Shown here: positions 33,601 to 47,895 of the stretch, in pieces | How positions within the stretch are numbered: position 1 is the stretch's first letter | How the letters are laid out: every line of letters starts with the position of its first letter | NCBI GenBank assembly: GCA_024734555.1 | Contig: JANPWX010000080.1 | Span: 1,887,939-1,951,938, forward strand | Reading direction: 5' to 3' | From: Trochalopteron elliotii | Taxonomy: Eukaryota > Chordata > Aves > Passeriformes > Leiothrichidae | DNA length: 64,000 nucleotides | The notes under the pieces: model-generated | Databases searched by the model: none | Told to the model about the DNA's origin: nothing | What the model saw: the letters and a program-made list of their open reading frames with translations, nothing else | Translations under genes and position numbers: made by a program

Positions 33601-36419
33601 TTGGTTAAAAAGTCGGGGGGAGAGCCCTCTCTAAATCCAGGGCTGTTTTATCCTTGTGTCAGCATTTAATTCCATTTGCATATAAGCCTATTTCCCTTCT
33701 CTAAATTTAATTTGTTAGAGCTTGGCCCTCTGCAACAACAGCAACAACAAAGTAATTGCATGCACTATTGGGCAGTGGTGCCAATACAGCATGTGTTATA
33801 AAAATGTCTCACGCAAATTTATAAAATGTAGGCTTTAGTGACACTCTGCCTGGTAACAGGTATCTGGGTACCTGAATAAATCTCCAAGCTTGAGCTTCAT
33901 GACATCTAATAATACACATATGAAGAAGCCTTATTTTAATATCAGCTATTAATTGTGGCTGTTTCACCAAAGGAAATAAGATATCCATGTCTTGTATGAC
34001 CAGTGGGAACATTCTAGAGTTTCACTGCAATGAGATAAAACTGGCTGAGGCATAGTTCTCAGGCTGCACTAGATATCATCTGTGACTTTGCACAAGGTAC
34101 TTTTGCAGTGTGACTTAGCAAGCTGGTTTTAAACTGGGGAGGAGTGGTTGGCATTGTCACAATATACCTTGTTTAGCTGCTACACTCCACTGTAGTATTG
34201 TGTTCTGGTATCACCTGGCCTCAAAACACAGAGCCCAATCTTCACTGAGATGTTTCACTGGGCCATTTTTGAATAAAAATACTCTTTTTGTTGAACTTGA
34301 CCTGATCAGCAGTCATTCCAATTCAGCTGTTCTTCCAAAGGTAGTGGTACCTGCCTTAAGTTGATAGAATCCTTTATTCTCCTTTTCCCTATTCTAAATA
34401 TTTGATTGCACCTAAATGTGAAATCCTCAAATCCAAACATTTTGTAGGATTTGAGGGTTTCTTTCTGCCCCAAACCTCAGCTTTTTCATCATACATTCTG
34501 ATGCATTAACACTAATCATGGTCATAGATTCTTATGTCTTGTCAATTTTGCACAACATCATGATCTGTTGAGAAGAGGTCACTTCAGTTTCACCATTTGT
34601 GGAAAGAAGAGACTGATACCAAGGGGATACATTGACCTGGGACACTGTGCAATTTTATGCAAATAACAAAGCCAGTAAGAGAAGCCAAGTTTTCTGAATT
34701 AGGGCTGCATGATGTGGGACTAACTTAGAGTGGAGAATAAACACACATCTTCCCACTTCCTGATTTCTGGGTTTAGATAAATCTGGTTATTTCCTAATGT
34801 ATCAGATCTTTTTAATACAAATTCTTCCTCATGTGGCCAAGAAAGCCCACTATTACCTCTGTTAGTTGCTCCCATTACCTCTTGATGCACTTGCAGCCTA
34901 TCCTCAGTAGGATTAGAAGGCACTCAGGACCTTTCAGGAGGCACTTACCACTTTACAGGATTAGGATAAGCCTGCCTTTGATGTTTTTGTGATCATACCC
35001 ATCTGTCATAACTGAACATGGTGAAGTAGGCTTTATTTTTATTTAATGTTCTAATTACGTTTAAAAGGTCAAATATAAAAATATTTTTTCTCAGTTTGCC
35101 TGCTTTTCTTTAAAAAATCAGTGAGGATGTGTTGTTTTTCAATACAAATGCTAATGTTTGAACAGTAAAATATCCCATGGTTAGAATCAGTTAATAAAGA
35201 TGTGGTTTCACCTGATTTTAAGGTTTAACAATTGTAGTTGATGTCACACTCCTTCCTCTTCTTCCATCCATATATTCATTACAAATGTCAGATAAGGCTA
35301 ATCCTTTATGTGACATTACTACAGATGGTTACATTGGGGACTTAAACCAGATGCTGATAGTCTGGATAATCTGGATAAAAGCTGGTAACCTAAAACAAAT
35401 CCATTTTGTGTATTACTCATGCTAACAGTTAAGATATATATAAAATCTTTATTACTCTTTAACACTTTACATAACTCTTTTGCTTTCCTTTTTTTATACT
35501 TTCAAAGTTGTTTTAGAGAAGATTTTTCTTCATCTCCCACTGTCCTTCTACCTCAGCTAAATTGTGCATGTATGTATGGAATAAGATTTAGGGAGGGGAG
35601 AGACACTTTCTTGATTTATCTCACTACATTTATCTTTTGTTTTAAAATTCCCACTGGGTTGAAAATTGGCACTGGAAAGTAACTTTATTTTACCTTCATA
35701 AAAAGAGGTTTAATGAAAGCATTAGCAGTAAAAAAGTAACTCCCTTCTGTACTTTTGAAGAGACTTTGAAATTCAGTGTTTAGGATGGGAGCTGATAGGG
35801 ATGTCTTCTGCTGAGTGGCCCAGACCTCTGACTGACTTGAGTGTTTGGAACCCATTTTTCTGTCTATTTAAGAATGATAATATCCTATCTTAATGAGATT
35901 TTTATGAATATTATGTATATGTTTATTCTTTCATTTAGCAATGAAGTTTGTATTCTGAACTGGGGGATTCACAAAGACTTGTTAGTCTGGGAAGAACTCT
36001 TGGGTGTGTGTTAAGCAGCTAATTATTTACATGGGAAATTCTGTGACATAAACATACTGGATCCTTCCTTGCCCACCTATGACTATCACTGAACACTGCC
36101 CATGGCTAGAGGGATTGGAGAGGAAGATACTAGGCTATTGTTTGTAGTTTAGTATAATGCTATTTTGGGCTCTTTCAGCTGTATTATTTTTTATTTATTA
36201 CTAGATTTTCTTTCTAAGCTGGTCACTAGTCTGGAACTATAGGACAGTAAGTTTACCAAGCACCTGAGCAATGTAATTATTGTGTAGCTTTTTATCTGTT
36301 GCTTAGCACACTTGAGATTTAGATTAGGGTAAGCAACTTGAGCAGCTCCCCGTACAGTAAATGATCTCGGGTCTAATCTGATCTCCCTTTAATCCAGTGA
36401 GCTGTGAGAGCAGTGGTCT

Positions 36420-36447
36420 GGAGCATGGTTCATGGAGCATGGTTCCT
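36420..36447. repeat. 14-bp tandem duplication
   Basis: GGAGCATGGTTCAT is followed directly by GGAGCATGGTTCCT, with one mismatch. Confidence 0.7.
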
Positions 36448-37221
36448 GTGATTTGCTTCTAAGCTTGTTTTGCCCCTAGTGTGTACTACAGGAACAGGTA
36501 AAGAAGTCAAGGTCCCTGGTCAGCCAAAGCACGTGTAGTACTGAGGTTTGAATACTGGGATTTAATACAGCATTCTGTTGCCAGTCAAAGCTCTCAGATG
36601 GACAATTCTCATAGTCTTTAGCAGCACATTCAGTAGCTAGTAATGACTACCTCTCTCAGAGTCCTTGCTGTTTCACTGATTCTAAAAGTGTATAGATCAC
36701 ACCATTGACTCAAATCAACACAGTACTATTGAAATCAACAGAATCCAGACAGCTTATACCAGTGGGGAACCTTGATCCTTCCCTTCGTTTATGGAATGAT
36801 ACAGCAGTGAAGTGTACTGCTCATTGTGAGTCAAATCATTCTCAACAGGTTGCTGAAAATGTTTAGAAGAGTAGTCAGTCATTACACCTTTGAGCATACT
36901 GCAAGGATATATGGTGCAAACCTTCTGCATCAAAGGAGATGAGTAAAGACATATTGTCCAGATATTTTCTGTTGTTAATATACTGTTAGCAAATACCATT
37001 GTAGTGGTTGTTAATTTTGGGATCATAAACCTTTATAGTGGAAGAGAAGGTAAATACTTTGGTCTGAAAGGTTAGCCAGAGGAAAACAAATTATTGCAGA
37101 AGATGTGGAAAGGTGAAAAAAGTGAGTAATTACATGATCTATTGCAAGCAAGGAACCAACTTCTTAAAATTATGTGTTTTGTGGCAAATGCAGTCTTGGT
37201 TGGCTGATACACATTACACTA

Positions 37222-37246
37222 ATTATCACTAATTAATAGTGATAAT
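37222..37246. repeat. 10-bp inverted repeat around TAATTA-type core
   Basis: ATTATCACTA (37222-37231), the loop ATTAA, then TAGTGATAAT (37237-37246). The arms are exact reverse complements. It lies in a stretch (about 37,190-37,400) with several homeodomain-like words (CTAATTA, TTAATTTT, CTAATTGAT). Confidence 0.7.
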
Positions 37247-40200
37247 GTTATTTTAGTGTTTTTGCTAATCAAAGAGTGGAAGCAATAACTGGATCTAATT
37301 GATAGCAACATTTGACTAACTTTTGACAATTAATTTTTAAAGTGTAAATTTTTAAATTGTGACTTTAAACAGCAGCAGTTCTTTGATGATTTATTTTAGA
37401 GGCTTACTGAAAGCATGAAAATAGAGTAAAGTTCTATTATTGACCATATAGATGTGGTTGAAAGACCTATGCATGGGGCAGATATTTTGCTGCCATCTGT
37501 TCCATCTTAGAGGAAATGCCCAGTTCAGCAGAGCTTTCTTTGCATGTTGTAGGTCTGGAATTGCCATTTCAGCACTATAAAGTCTGATTCATCAAGAATG
37601 AGACATCACTTTCAGGAATGCTGTTTAGTGGAGTGTATATGTATGGAACTGATGTCCTGGTATAGAGAGGGTCCTGGGTTATGGGTATTTTATGATCCAC
37701 ATATCTCTAATTCATCTTTTGCTTTTGAAACATAGCACATGTTCTAGCTGCACTGATATGGGTTCCTGCTTATTATAGTTAATGGATTATTCATCCTCTT
37801 TGTCCTTGACATAATCCTAAGTATGTGCATAAAACTCAGATCATGTTGCCCATAAAAACCAATCAGCCCAGAGTTCTTCTGCAAGGTGTTGGACATTCAC
37901 CCAGAGCAGATGGTAAAGATAATGTTTAATAAAGAGTTAGAGGATTAGCTGGAACAAAAATAAGCTAAGAGAAAGGGATAATTTCATTTCATATGAAACT
38001 TCATGACATTTCATGTACCCAAGGACTGATTAAAATCATGCCAAAAGCTGCTCTTTTTGGCCAGTTTGTCCTAATATTGACCCTGCTTATGTTGTCAGCT
38101 GCTGTATCTGCATGTTATTTTACCACTTTCTGAATTACTCAAAAGAAAGATCTTCTGATTCTCCTGTGGCTGGCAAAAGTCATTCTTAATTAAATAGGAA
38201 GAGGAGAGATGATAGGATTCTGCTAAATGTGATGAATATATTTAAGCAACTGATACCTCAACTAAGGTTTAGAAGAAAAGTTTTATAGGTCATTTTAAAC
38301 ATAAATAAATTTTAAATGGTAGTTTTCATAATATGTGGAGTTAAACTTTGGTTTGTCTTGAATATTTAGGTGCTAAATGGAAAACAGAGCAGGGGATAAT
38401 TCAAATATTATTTTCAGTCTTGTTTTAGGAAAATTTATTTTTGCTGTCAAAACCTTAGTGGAGTAACCAAACCTATACATTTTGCATACTGCATAACATT
38501 TGTAATGAATATCCAGTTGTTCTTTAATAAGGCTTAATAATAAAAAATTAATAAAACAAATCATAAGCAAATATTTTACAATTATGGTATTTCTGGGCCC
38601 ATGGTTATCTGCTATAAATTTAAGATTTATAAATCAGAATCTCTGACAAAGTATGTCAGGTATGGATGCTGCAGAAGCAAGTGAGTGGAATTTAGTTGTA
38701 AATGCAGTGTCCTTTGTTCTGAACACAAAATTTAAATTATTTGAAGCTGTTCTCATAAACACATGTTCTTTTAAGAAGACATTTTAGAATGGTTGGTGGA
38801 AGAAAAAAGACAACTATTTCTTTTAATTGTTATGGCACAAGAGCAAAACAGGATCAAAATCCAAGCTATTAACTTACCTTACTGAGGCTCAGTGGTCACT
38901 GAAGCATAAAACCAGATGTGAACATCTCTGGATTCACTCCAGCTGAAGCTTAAAGCTCTGACCAGTCTTTAATGGCAGAGAATTGTTAGCTGCTTCTGTA
39001 ATGCAGGAAGACAAAAGTATTCTAGAATCAACATAATGGCTTTTCCACTTTTGATATTTGCTGGGTTGGGTAATATTACTACCTTATACTTCCAGAATTC
39101 AGCTGAAATCTTCTCAAAACCTGCTCTGAATTTTCTAGCCATTTCCTGTGCCTAAAACAGTGTTTGGCTCCCTAGAATAAGGATCCTAAAGCTGTTTTCT
39201 GTTGCAGATTATTTCTAATTTACCTTATGGTCCTGTTGTTTCTCTAACTATTTACTTTTGAAAATGTTCCATTGGGCACTTCAAACAGCTGAGTATATTT
39301 AAAATAGTCTGAATTAACATAAAAATAGCAAGACACAGTTAAGAATGAACTGGAAATTAATGAAACCTTAATTTCACTGAAAATAATTGTGAATGTTTTG
39401 TTACAAGATGCAGGTTTAACTGACCAATGGTTGTGAAACACATTAACATTTGGAAATCTTACTTCCAAATTTCCTTCAGTTTGCTAAATTCTTATCCATA
39501 CTTCATTGTAGCCATCTTTTGAAATCACAGTGGCAAGAGTATAGCTCAAGAAGTCTGTCAGCTGATACACAGTATCAGCATCAGATAGTGCAGCTCAGCA
39601 AGAAGAGAGGGTCATATCACCCAGCTGAGATGAGACATAGATAAGTCTAAAGCAAGTTATGGCTTTATCTCATCTTAACCTTGAACCAGACACCCTTTGC
39701 CAAGCCCTCCCTCCCCCCATCCCCCCATGTGCTGTGCTGTAACAAACAGCTACAATTAACAAAATTGGAGATGGGAGAAACGTAGCCTTAAGAAGGATAT
39801 TTTTCATTCAAAACATGTTTCTTAAATTGTACAGATAGAAATAAATTGATTGACTAGCTGAATTTTGAAACAGAACAAGCGAGTCAGGTATAAAAGGACT
39901 TGTTCTGTTTAGCACTTCATGTTAGTAGAAAAATGATAGCAACAAAATGTATTGTGAAGCGAATATTTTTAACTTGTTCATATTTTTAATTTAAATAATA
40001 TTCTCACCACATAAACCTCAGAAATTATGGTCATTGAGGAGTGGGTAGGTGTTCTAATTCTTTCCCAGATGGTGAATGATTAATGTACAAGTAATTTCTC
40101 CCAGCACTTGGAATGTTGTTCACCTTGTAAGTTCCTTCAGTTACTCACTCTCTGGCCTGCCAATTAGTGTGTTCACATCATCCTCAGATAATGCTTTTTT

Positions 40201-41621
40201 TCCCCCCCATCTGTATTTTTTTGGTCTTGGCAGGGAAATGGCAGAAAACAAGGCTTGTTTGGATTTGTTGCTCTTTGTTTTTCTCAACTGCTGCCTTTTC
40301 AAAAGTTTTCAGAAATCAAATGTGTGTGGCTGCTTTTTAATTCCCCTTTTATCTGCAGTGGTTTCCTAGCTTTCATTCTCCATCTCCAAAATCTCTTTTA
40401 ATGGGGTCTCTGTGCTGCTTTTCTCATAAGGTGAACACTTGCTTCATTTTTCTGTCTCAATTATACACTTTGACTTCATTAAGAGATTTTTGGATTTTGG
40501 TAGCTTCGGGATAAGTGAGATCCTACCACTAAGCAAACCACATTTTGGATGCATTTCTTGTATGCACAGTTATTACTCTTGATTTGGATTAATAAAAAAA
40601 TCGTTTGTTTTTTTTTAAGGCTCTTATATTCCAGTGCATCATCTCTTTTTTTCATTGTTAGATGCCTGTCCAAAGGAAAGTTAAATTTAGGCTTGAATAT
40701 CGTGAGACAGTATTTTTTTTAACAGAAAACCCACAAATTATTCATTGGCCCAACGTAAGTCTCTCTGGAACACACCCTTGTGAAGATAATAACTGGGATG
40801 ATATGTGCTTTTCTCTAGCAATAGTTTGGCAAATATAATGTTTTGCTTCCTAGTTACATCAGTGGGTTTTAATAAACAGATATCATGCAGCTACAAGAAA
40901 CTATCTAATGATATTTCACAAACTGCTTTTCCCAACAGGAAAGAAAGCCAATAGCAGCCAAAGTCACTGCTTTTCATTACAAATATTCTTAATTTTTTTC
41001 TCATTTTAAACTAGAGGATCTCCAGAATAATACAGAATACCACATATGTCCAAAACTCAGCATACAGCTAAATTTTCTCTTCTTCTCCAACTTCTGAGGT
41101 CCCTGCTGAAGATTTACTGGTAACTGCCTTACCAGGTCTGATGTAAGTTCATACCCGAGACAGATCTCAGTCTGTAGCTGCAGCTCTATACCCAAAAGTA
41201 TAACCACAACGACTTAGTTCCTGCTGTTAGATTATTGCTGCATCTGTGACTTCTTAAATTAGCCCCAGCTGGACTAGCTGGGACCTACCAGCTGCCAGTG
41301 GGGAGCAGCAGTGTGCTCCAGGAACTCTCCAGCTTCTCCATCCTCTGCTTTTGAATGGAAAAACAGCACCGAGGCAGAAGAAGGGCAGTGGCAAACTCAG
41401 GTTCTCTTTCCTCTCATAGGAAGTAACCCTTACTCAGTTTAGGCTGAGTCAAAGCCATATTCTAGCACCAGAAAGAATCTGCTTTCCAGATCAAAGCTTA
41501 AATTTCTGCATACTGCAGAAATAGAATTGACATACTCCCTTCTTAATTTGGAAGATCTCCCAGTCACCTGAAGTAAACTATCATTTTTCACCACTTGTGG
41601 CTTCTACTTTCTCCAGATATG

Positions 41622-41684
41622 CAAAACTAACAAACGAACAAAACAAAACAAAAACAAAAAGAAAAACAAACAACCCCCCAAACC
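41622..41684 (+). repeat. (AAAAC)n low-complexity tract
   Basis: A run of A with regularly spaced C (AAAAC, AAAC and AAAAAC units) containing only two G residues and one T, ending in a short C block. Its reverse complement would be a GTTTT-rich tract. Confidence 0.8.
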
Positions 41685-42631
41685 TGGTGCAGAAGAAAAA
41701 CTGGAAAAATCCCATTATAAAAATAGATTTGAAAGGACTGGTTTTTTCCATCCAGTAAATGATAGTTTATTTAAAAATAGTACATGCTATGCCCTTCCTT
41801 AGATGTGCACTTCTGGAAAACCCTATAAAAGAGGAACGAATTATATGCTTTAATGATACCCTTCATTAGCATAATTAGAGAAGCAATACAATATTCTGCT
41901 TTCTTCTGAGGCAGTACCTGTATCACCTGACTTGGCTTGTCTATGCAAATCACACTGAGCTGGCTGCTACTTTGGCCAGTGAGAACACGGAGAAGCTGGA
42001 TACAGAAAAGATTGGATCCCCACAGTTTCTAGTAACATCATGTTTTTCAACCTCCTTTCTTAAAGAAAATATAGAAATTGCCCCAGGTTTTCAGTGAAGA
42101 GTGGTAAGATACAAAATATATTCCTATTCCCCAGAGGTTAATTTAGTGGGTAGGAAGGGTTGTCTGATGCCTTGCTTGTTTGTGATTGCCAATTAAAGAA
42201 AATGAAAGGAATGTTTTGTTTTAAGCAATTCTATCCCCTTTTGAATGTGGGCAGATGTGTACACATGTAAACCAAACTTAAAATATTGCCAATGCATATA
42301 AATTCAAGTATAATACTTTTAATCTTTAGCAGATAAGTATTTACTGGGGACCTAGATTCCTTCTATTTCCTCAGCTGTGCTCTGGTTGCTATAATGGAGC
42401 TGTTTGTGACATTAGTTGAGGTGGATTTGATTTTGCTTCAGGTTGACATTTCATGGCACTAAGTGTGAAAAATTACATCCTCAACAAAGCCTTCCTTGGT
42501 GGAGTTCTTGGAGACAACAACACCTTCTTATGCTAATTGGAGCCTGTATGATGCCTGAGTGGTTGCTTCACTGTTCTTTTTGAGTCTTTGACACTTACCC
42601 TGTTGTCATCAGATGCTAAAGATAAGAGGAA

Positions 42632-42708
42632 GAACAAAAAATAGAAAAAATAGAAAATAGAAAAATAGAAAATAAAAAAATAGAAAATAAAAAAAATAGA
42701 AAAAGGGG
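42632..42708 (+). repeat. (GAAAATA)n A-rich tandem repeat
   Basis: About nine variable-length units, each TAG or TA followed by four to eight A, run head to tail. There are no C residues in the core. This is a short-period slippage repeat. Confidence 0.85.
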
Positions 42709-45700
42709 AACCAGAAAGGCTACATACTGGTTTTGTGTATATTTAAGTGACATTATTTAAGCAGGTCCGTTCTCTTGCAAATCAAATGAAAATGAAGTGA
42801 ATGGAGGATAGCTGGAATAGGTATATCTATCATTACTAATCTGGACCAGGATTTCTTTCTTTTGAGGGTACAGGAAGTCATGTAAATAGGGGATAGTTTT
42901 CATAAATTTTCAATGTTTCCAAAATGTATATTTTCATATGCATACATTTTTAATTGTCAAGCATGATGAAAGTTTGTAGAGACTGATTGCCTTGTGAATC
43001 AACAACGAGGCTTTTTCTTCATGAAACTGAGAGCCTTGGATTACAAATCAAAGGAAATAAGGGCAAACTAAGAATTAATGTGTTGTAAGGTAGCTTAAGA
43101 TCAGGAGTGTAGTCTGTCTTTTACAGAAATACTGGTCTTACTGAGGCAAAATTTGGTGATACCAACACATGGCATTGCCACAGAGAAAAGATAAATTTAG
43201 ATTGAATGATTTCTCAGTTAAAAAGGGACCAACAGGGAGTTTATAATAAAACAATTTACACTCACTTTGGAATATGACAATGGCAATTTTTCATGTGCTG
43301 AAAACAAACCATTACTGATGTATGTTTGTGACCCAGCAGGAAGTTTTCTAATGCAGACTCTTTCCACATCTATCCAGTAGCAGATGTTATTTTTCCAAGT
43401 TGTGTAGCAGTATATAATACCATGTATTATTACTCCTGTCACATTTTCCTATCATGGTAAAATATTTAGATTTGTCAAGAATCCCCCAGAAGTGACATAT
43501 ATCCCTCAGCCTTGAAGGTTTAGCTCTTATTGAATTAAAGGCCTAAATTCACTTATCTGTTTTTAGGCTTCATTAAAAATATTTGTGGTGTAATCTCTGA
43601 TTCTAAAAAATTTATCAGGTAACACTTTGACATATGTAATAGCAATTTTTTCATTCACATGCTCTAATGTAAATCAGGAGGGATTCCTTTGTCATGCAGT
43701 AAATCAAGGTGAAATAACTGACTTCCTTTTTGCAGGAAATTTTAGTTGCATTTGAAATGCTTGATACTAGAAATATTTATATTACTTGTGGCTTATTTTA
43801 GCTGTGTAACAGGAGGAAAGGTTGTCAGTGTTTCTGATCTAAATTTGAAGTCTCAAATTTCTGGTTTTGTCAGTATGGATACAACCAATCCCACACAAAA
43901 TTGGTACAGTAGAACTTGTGGACAGTGAATTGCATATAAGAGCAACTGAGCTCTCAGGGGATGTCCAGGATCACTTCAGGACAGATGAAACTATTGATGC
44001 TCCCTAGCATTGGGCAGACTTCCCCGCTGAATGAGATGACACTGACACAGCTGGTTCTGAGCTAGAGAAACAGCTGGCATTTATAAGCTTAGGATCTTGA
44101 AGAGCTGCCCATCTGAAGGAGTGCTTTGGTTGTTTGGTATTGGTGTGCACCACTGATTTATGGGGGAAAAGTTAGCAGAAATTAATTGTAAAGTATTGAT
44201 AATTGCACTGAAATTTCTGTGCAGGCCCAAGGGGAGCACATTCTTCTGATTTCTAGATTATATATAGCAACATCTTGATGCTATTATGATGATTACCACT
44301 TTGCAATTGCTATGTCTTAGCACAGGAACATAACATTCCTAATGAGATATAGCAATAATTTACCTGTCACAAAATGATCTTTTCCCTCGGAAGTGACAGT
44401 GTCTTACTGTTACAAATATGTCCCCATTGACTAAAGCACTAATGAATACAGGTATAACATTATCATATTAGATATTTATGCCATTTGATAAAGTGTAGAA
44501 CTTGATCTGGATCAAAACTATTCATACAGTGCATGAGTCCTAGTGCATGAATAGTTAAGGCAGTGAGAATATATTTTTTTTTCCTGGCACACAGAAGGCT
44601 TGAACTACTCAGGAAATAGCTGGGGTAAATGAAGAGATTTTTCACAGGAGACTAGGAGAGTTAAACATTGCAGTTTTAGTGTAAGTTTTTGCAAGCAATT
44701 CCTTTTGGAATCTCTGAGCCATTGTTTCTGTAAGGCTCAGTTTTGTACTCCCTCTGTAGGCTTTGAGCCCACAAATTTATGTGGGATTTATTTTAAGCAT
44801 GCAGGCCTGTGGCCTTCAATATGCACATGTGTATACATTTCTCAAGAAACTGAGCTGTAGGAGAGATTCCCATGTATTTTGATGGGAGTTCTGCCTGGAT
44901 ACAGTTTGAGTTCTTGTGTTACTAATGCCATTCTTTGACACTCCAGTTGGACTGTTGTAACTAGGGAGAAGTTAATTCAGTGGGAGAAATGTGGATTGCA
45001 AGTTTTGCCAGATTTATCAGAGGAAAACTGTTTTCTTACTGCTGAATTTCCTTAGTGATGTAGATTTAAGTTTACTTCATAACACATGGAGTAGCTGATA
45101 CATAGTTTAATGTCAGTATTATCTAAATTCTGTACTGTTGCTTTTGCATTATTTAGCTTCCTGTGAGTGTGATTGAAGAGATGGTACAAATCTTCAAAAT
45201 ATACATTTTATGTGTAGTGATATGCATCACTGTGAATTATTTTATAACCATTCTATAATTTTTTAAAGTACTGTATAGCATGGTATTTCTTTGCTATGCT
45301 GTGAGTTTTGGTCATTTTCTTGCAAAATCAATGAGGATGACTTTCAATACTTGAATAGGGTACAGTTATTGACCAGATGGTTAGAAGTGTGTTTGAACTG
45401 TGCATATGACTGCTGGTCAAAACCTAATGACATTATGTGGCTCAAACTTCCAGAATTTGGAAGTCCATTTTTAATAAATATTTTAAGATTAAGGTTACTA
45501 TTTTAACATAATACCACAGCTTCTGCATATTGGTTTGCAGGATCTAATGGAGACCTGGGCTTCAAGGTGTTGTACTATTTTGTGGTACTGCTGCACTTAC
45601 TGGCATGAATCTAGATATTGCAGTATCTGAATAAAAATGGGTTTTTGAGGTGAAAGAGAATCTTAAGGTGCAAAATTACATACATTTTTGAATAGTGCAT

Positions 45701-47238
45701 GAGAGTTTGTGAACCACTATTCAGCAGTGCAATGTCTTTAAACAAGTAGAGGGCAGGGATTAAGATTGATAGTTACAGGATTTAAAACACCTTGCAGCCA
45801 ATGCACCAGAGTTCCAATATGTACTTCACCTACAGGACTGGGTATGATTTCATTGGAAACATCTTCCCCACGTGTTTTCTGTCTGAATGAAGAAAATGAT
45901 CTGTGTGTTTGAGCATGTGCTATTGGGAGACACACGCTTGCTGCAGCTATAGCCTATCTTTAATTACAGGGACTGGTCTGTATTATGTTGCTTAAAAAGG
46001 CATTTTATTTTCAGAAAACATTGAATTGGCTTTACGTCTATCAGTACTATCCCAATATGTTGCTTTTTAAAACCAGAAATGTTGAAGAATTACTGAAAAT
46101 TCATGTCACTGGTAGTAGGCTGTCACACTGATTCTGTTCTGTAGCAGCAGAATGCAAAGTCAAACCAGAGCCATGGGATGACTCCAAGTGCAAATCCATA
46201 TGAAGGACTGGGGAAAGAGCACAATGTGAAATATTTGAGGTGGTTGGTAGAAGTCCTCTTTGATAGTATTTACCTTTTCCCCTACATTTACATACTAACA
46301 TTGAAAGTGTTGATGAGATAGAACAGAGTCCTGGATGGCTCATAAGTCCTTTCAGTATATAACAAAATACTGTAGTATTGTCTATCTCCATCTGTTTTAG
46401 TATTGGTTTCCTACAGAGAAATTAGGTCAGCTTACACCTGATAATTTCTGGACAATACTAAAGTAGAATAGATTCAAACTTGTACCATGGAAGTGAAAAC
46501 CCCTATTCATCTGTGCCTTGACGCTCCATCAGCAGAGTTTTTCCAGGATTAATATTTTTTGCTAAAGGCATTAGAATCACTTGAATAATTCTGATATAAA
46601 CTGAGTTTGGATCATCTTATTCTAACACCTCATCAGCCAGAGTAATGTGATGAAAAATGTAACTAGTCACTTTGTCTGGGAAGATTAAGACAGTACTTCT
46701 TTAAAGTGATTGGAAAACCTCTGATATGTGTGAGGAAAAGAAAACCTATTCCATTTTTACTGAAATATGCAGAGAATCTTTAAACTGCTAAAGTGCTCCA
46801 TTATTAATATTGAGCAAATATGTACAAAAAAAGCACACAGAAGGTATGAAATATAAAGCAGATGCAAAATATTTCTTCAGTAGTATTACTTGAGTATTTT
46901 CTATTACATGACCATATTTGTATTTGCTTTGTAGGCAAACCATTTTCTTTTGAAAAAAAACCTACAACTCATACTTGACATAATTTCTGCTACAATAAAA
47001 TGCACATGGCCTTTAAAATGCTACACGGAAATAATTCCTTTACAGCCCCCCAAAGGGTGGACTTAGATAGCTGAAGAAATTGAGAAAGAAAAATTAAATG
47101 TAAAAGTGCATCACTGACCCAAATGTTCACCGTATTTGGGTCAAACTTAAGTCTTTTGGTTCTGATATTACAAGCAGGTTGATTCAATCCACAGACTAGT
47201 AACTAACATGTAGAAATGAACCATCTCTGAAGTATGTA

Positions 47239-47262
47239 ACATTTATGCAAAAGCATAAATGT
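47239..47262. repeat. perfect 10-bp inverted repeat, AAAA loop
   Basis: ACATTTATGC (47239-47248), the loop AAAA, then GCATAAATGT (47253-47262), an exact reverse complement. Confidence 0.75.
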
Positions 47263-47660
47263 CAGAGTTAATTAGCAAAATAGGTGCAGTAACAATTTTA
47301 CATCTGTAAAAGCTGATATAAATTAATATTTTAATGATGTAATGATGCATAATAAAGCTCCTGTGAGTTTGAAAGTGCCTATTGAAATAGCTATTGACAA
47401 GTTCTTTTATGTACTCAGTGTACTACCTGCTCAGCAGTACACTGTCATTTTAGAGTAATTGCCCAGCAAACTTTTAAAATGCTGTCACAAAAAAATTGCT
47501 AAAACAGAGGTAGCTCTTTAATTTGTCTGCCACTTTTTCTGTCACTCCAACTGCACTTTATGTTGAGTGCAAGTTTAGCTGTCACATTTGAAGTTCTTCC
47601 ACATATTTTTACAGATTGGGTTGAGGCCATGTTGCTTATTTGTCCGACAGTGTTACGGAA

Positions 47661-47710
47661 AGTTTTAAATGAAATATTTTGTACAAGTTTTAAATAAAAC
47701 ATTTTGTACA
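47661..47710. repeat. 25-bp tandem duplication
   Basis: Two head-to-tail 25-base copies begin AGTTTTAAAT and end ATTTTGTACA. They differ at only a few positions in the middle (TGAAAT versus TAAAAC). Confidence 0.8.
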
Positions 47711-47852
47711 TGCTTCTTTTACTTGTACACTTAATTATAGAAGATTGGGAATTGTTCCTCCAATAGTTAGGGAAACTATTTTGGATTTGTAAAACAGAAT
47801 GAGTTTCACTCAAGATGATGATTTGTCCAAACCCAGCTGTTTCACAGGAGAA

Positions 47853-47895
47853 TGTATGTGTGTATATATGTGGTTATTTATATACATATATAAAA
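47853..47895. repeat. TATG/TATA-rich simple repeat
   Basis: Imperfect alternating TATG, TGTG and TATA words. It is low complexity and short. Confidence 0.5.
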
